From positions 62,001-126,000 of the forward strand of contig NW_027183574.1 in the NCBI RefSeq assembly GCF_041296385.1: a stretch of DNA of 64,000 bases. The letters are read 5' to 3'. The notes beneath the pieces were generated by a model. It was not told the origin of the DNA, did no database searches, and saw only the letters and a program-made list of their open reading frames with translations. Position 1 is the first letter of the stretch; every line of letters starts with the position of its first letter. This stretch comes from Aphelocoma coerulescens. Its lineage: Eukaryota; Chordata; Aves; Passeriformes; Corvidae. Made by a program: the position numbers and the translations under genes. This document shows positions 58,044 through 64,000 of the stretch, piece after piece.

Positions 58044-60237
58044 CATCCTGGAGCAGAGCCATTGCCAAAGGAAGCCGTGAGCCCGTGCCAAGCCAGTGCC
58101 GGAGTGGGATCCTAGCAGCACCTGTGGAAGCCGGGAGAGAGGAGCCCACCTGGAGCAGGTTCGTGCAGGATTAATCATCCCGTGGCTTCCCACCAGGGTC
58201 CTGTTGCTTCCAAAAGGCCCCACAGTGTCACTGTGGCCCCTCGGTTCCACCAGGTTCCATAGCGTCACTGTGGTGCCCAGGGTTCCGTCAGCTTCGCCAG
58301 CATCCCCACGGTCTGCAGAGCTCCCCGAGCTTCTGTGGTGTCACAGTGGAGGCAGGGTTGCATCAGGTTCCATAGCATCAGCACGGTCTCCAGGGCTCCC
58401 AGAGGTTCTGTGGTGTCACAGTGGAGGCAGGGTTGCATCAGGTTCCATAGCATCACCACAGTCTCCAGGGCTCCCTGAGCTTCTGTGGTGTCACAGTGGA
58501 GGCAGGGTTGCATCAGGTTCCATAGCATCAGCACGGTCTCCAGGGCTCCCAGAGGTTCTGTGGTGTCACAGAGGAGGCAGGGTTGCATCAGGTTCAATAG
58601 CATCAGCACGGTCTCCAGGGCTCCCCTGAGCTTCTGTGGTGGTGTCACAGAGGAGCCAGGCTTCCTTGTAGTTCCCCAGCATCACAAAGGCTCTCCTGGG
58701 AGCCACGGGTCACAAAGCACCGGTGGGCTCTGTGCAGCCCCGCTGTGTCACAATGGCCGCTGGCTTCCACGAGCCCCCGCAGTGTCCCAGTGGGCCCCGT
58801 GGCTTTAGGAGTGGGTGGCTGGGAGTTGGTGCCAGCGGCTGGGGGAGCAGCAGCAGGGACTGTGTGTGGACAGTGCCATGGCCACTTGTGTGGCCACTGG
58901 TGTCTCTGTGCCAGGCACAGCCGTGGTGTGTAACACCGGCTCTGGGTCCTTTGGCTGTGCAGGTGGCAGTCACGGCCTGGAGCAGGGCTGCTCCCGGGGG
59001 ACAGCCTGGGGCAGGAGGCTGCTGGAGATTCATTCCCCACACTCCTTGTCATGAGGTGCTCAGAGTGATTGGAAAGGCTGTTGGCAGCAGGCAGTTCTCT
59101 GGGTTCAAGCTGTGGAGCTGTCAGCGGGAATGCAAAGGCCAAGCTGGTGAGCCTTTTGTCCTGGTGCCTTTAGTGTGTGAGCAGTCCCTGGTGCCGTTGT
59201 CTTTGGATCCTGAGTGTGGGAGAGGCAAGGCTTAGGATGGTGCGTAGAGCTGAGAAGGAAAGTGCCGAGAGCAGCGTGTGTGCTGCTGCTTTGAGGGGTG
59301 CAGTTGAAGTTGTAGGCAGCAAGAGCTTTCTCAGCTGGCCCTTTTGTGAGCTCTGCTTTTGCCAGATGACTTCCATCTTACCCTCTTACCATCTTAGCCT
59401 CTCATTTTTGCATATCCCAAACCCCCTTCCAAACATCCAGCAGCTGCTTGTAAAGAAGAAGTCCTAGAACAAAAAGCCAGTGCTGCCTTTCATAGCCCCT
59501 TTGCTGTCTATGAAGTAGAGGAAAGAAGCTAGTGAGACGCACTTTCTTTCTCAACTCCATAGAGCGCATCCTTCTCTCAAGGTGGCAGAGTCCTTGGCGG
59601 AAGTGAAGCATCTGCAGCTGCAGTTCAGACTGAGAGATGTGCCAGGACAGGAAACATTTGCTGACCTTCCCTGTTCCCTGTGCAACATGATTCTCGCATC
59701 CCAGTCACTTTCACATACCTTCGGTATCCCTGAGTCCAAGCAGCTAAAGCTCACAGAGACAGAAGTGTCAGGAAGGAAAACGTTCCAAAAGCACCCCCTT
59801 CTCTTATCAGCATATAAATTGTGCACAACAGGCTGCGGCACCGAACCTTCCTTCTCAGATAGACATGCCATCACACTTTTCACTCTTGCAGCTCGGTTGA
59901 AAAGCTCCAGCAGCTGCTCCCGCAATAGCAAAAGGTTCTAGAAGTGAAAGCCAGTTTGGGGCTGCACCTTCTCCTTGCCGCATGTAAGCCACACCAAACT
60001 CCCTGATGCACTCTGTCCTCCCCTTCTCAAAGGAGTAGACGGTGGCATCAGGACACACCTGTGTCCCAGCAGCTGGGTGCCCAGCCGGGAGCAGGAGCAG
60101 GGCTGGGGCTGCTCCCAAAGTTGCCCCGCCCCAATGCCAGAGCCGGACATATGCTGAGGGGGGGCTGGATCAGGCTTTATTGTCCAGCTGCATGCCAGGA
60201 GTGAGCACAAAATCTACCTGCATTCTCTGCAGCATGC
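58044..60237. repeat. Macrosatellite monomer 24 (4-unit form, 1-bp insertion)
   Basis: 2194 bp, minisatellite 58327-58626 with four units, the last of type D. One extra G at 58722-58723 (CACCGGTGGG) shifts the local frames. Confidence 0.95.
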
Positions 60238-62504
60238 CATCCTGGAGCAGAGCCATTGCCAAAGGAAGCCGTGAGCCCGTGCCAAGCCAGTGCCGGAGTG
60301 GGATCCTAGCAGCACCTGTGGAAGCCGGGAGAGAGGAGCCCACCTGGAGCAGGTTCGTGCAGGATTAATCATCCCGTGGCTTCCCACCAGGGTCCTGTTG
60401 CTTCCAAAAGGCCCCACAGTGTCACTGTGGCCCCTCGGTTCCACCAGGTTCCATAGCGTCACTGTGGTGCCCAGGGTTCCGTCAGCTTCGCCAGCATCCC
60501 CACGGTCTGCAGAGCTCCCCGAGCTTCTGTGGTGTCACAGTGGAGGCAGGGTTGCATCAGGTTCCATAGCATCAGCACGGTCTCCAGGGCTCCCAGAGGT
60601 TCTGTGGTGTCACAGTGGAGGCAGGGTTGCATCAGGTTCCATAGCATCACCACAGTCTCCAGGGCTCCCTGAGCTTCTGTGGTGTCACAGTGGAGGCAGG
60701 GTTGCATCAGGTTCCATAGCATCAGCACGGTCTCCAGGGCTCCCAGAGGTTCTGTGGTGTCACAGAGGAGGCAGGGTTGCATCAGGTTCCATAGCATCAC
60801 CACGGTCTCCAGGGCTCCAAGAGCTTCTGTGGTGTCACAGAGGAGGCAGGGTTGCATCAGGTTCAATAGCATCAGCACGGTCTCCAGGGCTCCCCTGAGC
60901 TTCTGTGGTGGTGTCACAGAGGAGCCAGGCTTCCTCGTAGTTCCCCAGCATCACAAAGGCTCTCCTGGGAGCCACGGGTCACAAAGCACCGTGGGCTCTG
61001 TGCAGCCCCGCTGTGTCACAATGGCCGCTGGCTTCCACGAGCCCCCGCAGTGTCCCAGTGGGCCCCGTGGCTTTAGGAGTGGGTGGCTGGGAGTTGGTGC
61101 CAGCGGCTGGGGGAGCAGCAGCAGGGACTGTGTGTGGACAGTGCCATGGCCACTTGTGTGGCCACTGGTGTCTCTGTGCCAGGCACAGCCGTGGTGTGTA
61201 ACACCGGCTCTGGGTCCTTTGGCTGTGCAGGTGGCAGTCACGGCCTGGAGCAGGGCTGCTCCCGGGGGACAGCCTGGGGCAGGAGGCTGCTGGAGATTCA
61301 TTCCCCACACTCCTTGTCATGAGGTGCTCAGAGTGATTGGAAAGGCTGTTGGCAGCAGGCAGTTCTCTGGGTTCAAGCTGTGGAGCTGTCAGCGGGAATG
61401 CAAAGGCCAAGCTGGTGAGCCTTTTGTCCTGGTGCCTTTAGTGTGTGAGCAGTCCCTGGTGCCGTTGTCTTTGGATCCTGAGTGTGGGAGAGGCAAGGCT
61501 TAGGATGGTGCGTAGAGCTGAGAAGGAAAGTGCCGAGAGCAGCGTGTGTGCTGCTGCTTTGAGGGGTGCAGTTGAAGTTGTAGGCAGCAAGAGCTTTCTC
61601 AGCTGGCCCTTTTGTGAGCTCTGCTTTTGCCAGATGACTTCCATCTTACCCTCTTACCATCTTAGCCTCTCATTTTTGCATATCCCAAACCCCCTTCCAA
61701 ACATCCAGCAGCTGCTTGTAAAGAAGAAGTCCTAGAACAAAAAGCCAGTGCTGCCTTTCATAGCCCCTTTGCTGTCTATGAAGTAGAGGAAAGAAGCTAG
61801 TGAGACGCACTTTCTTTCTCAACTCCATAGAGCGCATCCTTCTCTCAAGGTGGCAGAGTCCTTGGCGGAAGTGAAGCATCTGCAGCTGCAGTTCAGACTG
61901 AGAGATGTGCCAGGACAGGAAACATTTGCTGACCTTCCCTGTTCCCTGTGCAACATGATTCTCGCATCCCAGTCACTTTCACATACCTTCGGTATCCCTG
62001 AGTCCAAGCAGCTAAAGCTCACAGAGACAGAAGTGTCAGGAAGGAAAACGTTCCAAAAGCACCCCCTTCTCTTATCAGCATATAAATTGTGCACAACAGG
62101 CTGCGGCACCGAACCTTCCTTCTCAGATAGACATGCCATCACACTTTTCACTCTTGCAGCTCGGTTGAAAAGCTCCAGCAGCTGCTCCCGCAATAGCAAA
62201 AGGTTCTAGAAGTGAAAGCCAGTTTGGGGCTGCACCTTCTCCTTGCCGCATGTAAGCCACACCAAACTCCCTGATGCACTCTGTCCTCCCCTTCTCAAAG
62301 GAGTAGACGGTGGCATCAGGACACACCTGTGTCCCAGCAGCTGGGTGCCCAGCCGGGAGCAGGAGCAGGGCTGGGGCTGCTCCCAAAGTTGCCCCGCCCA
62401 ATGCCAGAGCCGGACATATGCTGAGGGGGGGCTGGATCAGGCTTTATTGTCCAGCTGCATGCCAGGAGTGAGCACAAAATCTACCTGCATTCTCTGCAGC
62501 ATGC
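60238..62504. repeat. Macrosatellite monomer 25 (1-bp deletion)
   Basis: 2267 bp, minisatellite 60521-60895. One C is missing from the GC box (about 62397-62400). C at 60936 is shared only with monomer 14. Confidence 0.95.
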
Positions 62505-64000
62505 CATCCTGGAGCAGAGCCATTGCCAAAGGAAGCCGTGAGCCCGTGCCAAGCCAGTGCCGGAGTGGGATCCTAGCAGCACCTGTGGAAGCCGGGAGAG
62601 AGGAGCCCACCTGGAGCAGGTTCGTGCAGGATTAATCATCCCGTGGCTTCCCACCAGGGTCCTGTTGCTTCCAAAAGGCCCCACAGTGTCACTGTGGCCC
62701 CTCGGTTCCACCAGGTTCCATAGCGTCACTGTGGTGCCCAGGGTTCCGTCAGCTTCGCCAGCATCCCCACGGTCTGCAGAGCTCCCCGAGCTTCTGTGGT
62801 GTCACAGTGGAGGCAGGGTTGCATCAGGTTCCATAGCATCAGCACGGTCTCCAGGGCTCCCCTGAGCTTCTGTGGTGTCACAGAGGAGGCAGGGTTGCAT
62901 CAGGTTCCATAGCATCAGCACGGTCTCCAGGGCTCCCAGAGGTTCTGTGGTGTCACAGTGGAGGCAGGGTTGCATCAGGTTCCATAGCATCACCACAGTC
63001 TCCAGGGCTCCCTGAGCTTCTGTGGTGTCACAGTGGAGGCAGGGTTGCATCAGGTTCCATAGCATCAGCACGGTCTCCAGGGCTCCCAGAGGTTCTGTGG
63101 TGTCACAGAGGAGGCAGGGTTGCATCAGGTTCCATAGCATCAGCACGGTCTCCAGGGCTCCCCTGAGCTTCTGTGGTGGTGTCACAGAGGAGCCAGGCTT
63201 CCTTGTAGTTCCCCAGCATCACAAAGGCTCTCCTGGGAGCCACGGGTCACAAAGCACCGTGGGCTCTGTGCAGCCCCGCTGTGTCACAATGGCCGCTGGC
63301 TTCCACGAGCCCCCGCAGTGTCCCAGTGGGCCCCGTGGCTTTAGGAGTGGGTGGCTGGGAGTTGGTGCCAGCGGCTGGGGGAGCAGCAGCAGGGACTGTG
63401 TGTGGACAGTGCCATGGCCACTTGTGTGGCCACTGGTGTCTCTGTGCCAGGCACAGCCGTGGTGTGTAACACCGGCTCTGGGTCCTTTGGCTGTGCAGGT
63501 GGCAGTCACGGCCTGGAGCAGGGCTGCTCCCGGGGGACAGCCTGGGGCAGGAGGCTGCTGGAGATTCATTCCCCACACTCCTTGTCATGAGGTGCTCAGA
63601 GTGATTGGAAAGGCTGTTGGCAGCAGGCAGTTCTCTGGGTTCAAGCTGTGGAGCTGTCAGCGGGAATGCAAAGGCCAAGCTGGTGAGCCTTTTGTCCTGG
63701 TGCCTTTAGTGTGTGAGCAGTCCCTGGTGCCGTTGTCTTTGGATCCTGAGTGTGGGAGAGGCAAGGCTTAGGATGGTGCGTAGAGCTGAGAAGGAAAGTG
63801 CCGAGAGCAGCGTGTGTGCTGCTGCTTTGAGGGGTGCAGTTGAAGTTGTAGGCAGCAAGAGCTTTCTCAGCTGGCCCTTTTGTGAGCTCTGCTTTTGCCA
63901 GATGACTTCCATCTTACCCTCTTACCATCTTAGCCTCTCATTTTTGCATATCCCAAACCCCCTTCCAAACATCCAGCAGCTGCTTGTAAAGAAGAAGTCC
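62505..64000. repeat. Macrosatellite monomer 26 (cut by the window edge)
   Basis: First 1496 bp of a copy. Minisatellite 62788-63163 has five units, but the first boundary is CCCCTGAGC with one extra base, as at the normal end of the minisatellite, followed by a unit of the CAGAGGAGG type. This points to unequal exchange between the last and first units. Confidence 0.94.

Larger units (their letters stand above)
15895..64000. repeat. Macrosatellite array, right block (monomers 5b-26)
   Basis: The array resumes after the ERV at the exact base where it stopped and runs to the right edge in the same orientation. Monomer lengths are 2268 bp except for 2193 (monomers 6, 17), 2192 (18), 2194 (24), 2266 (15) and 2267 (25). 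The larger differences are loss of one 75-bp subunit; the small ones are single indels. No higher-order unit of fixed size is obvious by eye, although blocks of neighbours share variants. Confidence 0.97.

Noticed and set aside
1..64000. CENP-B box or telomeric repeats that would place the array
   Set aside because: A scan by eye found no match to the CENP-B consensus and no TTAGGG runs, so a centromeric or telomeric location is not supported by motif.
1..64000. tRNA, rRNA or other structured RNA genes
   Set aside because: No cloverleaf-like segment or rRNA-like sequence was seen; the Lys-type sequence near 15050 is a primer-binding site, not a tRNA gene.

Overview
The window is eukaryotic, most likely avian, and almost entirely repetitive. 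It is a head-to-tail macrosatellite array with a standard monomer of 2268 bp: 25 complete copies and one partial copy, broken once by a young endogenous retrovirus (ERV) on the minus strand. The avian assignment is an inference. It rests on the ERV envelope, whose transmembrane subunit is of the alpharetrovirus (avian leukosis/sarcoma) type: an internal fusion peptide between two cysteines, and a CX6CC motif in an LQNRAA-type context. I do not recognise the satellite and cannot name a species.

Layout. Positions 1-9792 hold monomers 1-4 and the first part of monomer 5. Positions 9793-15894 hold the 6102-bp ERV, flanked by a 5-bp target duplication (ACAAA). Positions 15895-64000 hold the rest of monomer 5 and monomers 6-26. 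Every monomer carries an internal minisatellite of 75-bp units, usually five in the fixed order A-B-A'-C-D and four in monomers 6, 17, 18 and 24. Monomers differ by only a handful of substitutions. Shared private variants show recent tandem duplication of neighbours (9/10, 20/21) and sequence exchange over longer distances (16/19, 14/25, 5/23).

The ERV, read on the minus strand, runs: 5' LTR (15894-15063), tRNA-Lys-like primer-binding site, a leader of about 600 bp with six imperfect 68-bp direct repeats, a consensus splice donor, a Gag-integrase deletion fusion (14442-11926), env (11871-10513), polypurine tract, 3' LTR (10624-9793). The fusion keeps matrix, a very long Ala/Pro-rich region and the start of capsid, then joins in frame to the C-terminal part of integrase. 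The rest of capsid, nucleocapsid, protease, reverse transcriptase, RNase H and the integrase active site are gone. The element therefore cannot replicate by itself, but it keeps the cis-acting sites and an uninterrupted env. The LTRs differ at 2 of 832 positions, so insertion was recent and came after the array was built.

I see no convincing host protein-coding gene, tRNA, rRNA or CRISPR array. The many open frames in the satellite arise because the 75-bp unit is a multiple of three and lacks stops on both strands, and because near-identical copies repeat the same frames. The most interesting items are the ERV leader repeats with their palindromic cores, the in-frame Gag-integrase fusion in a young element, the mixed ancestry of that element, and the two-level satellite.
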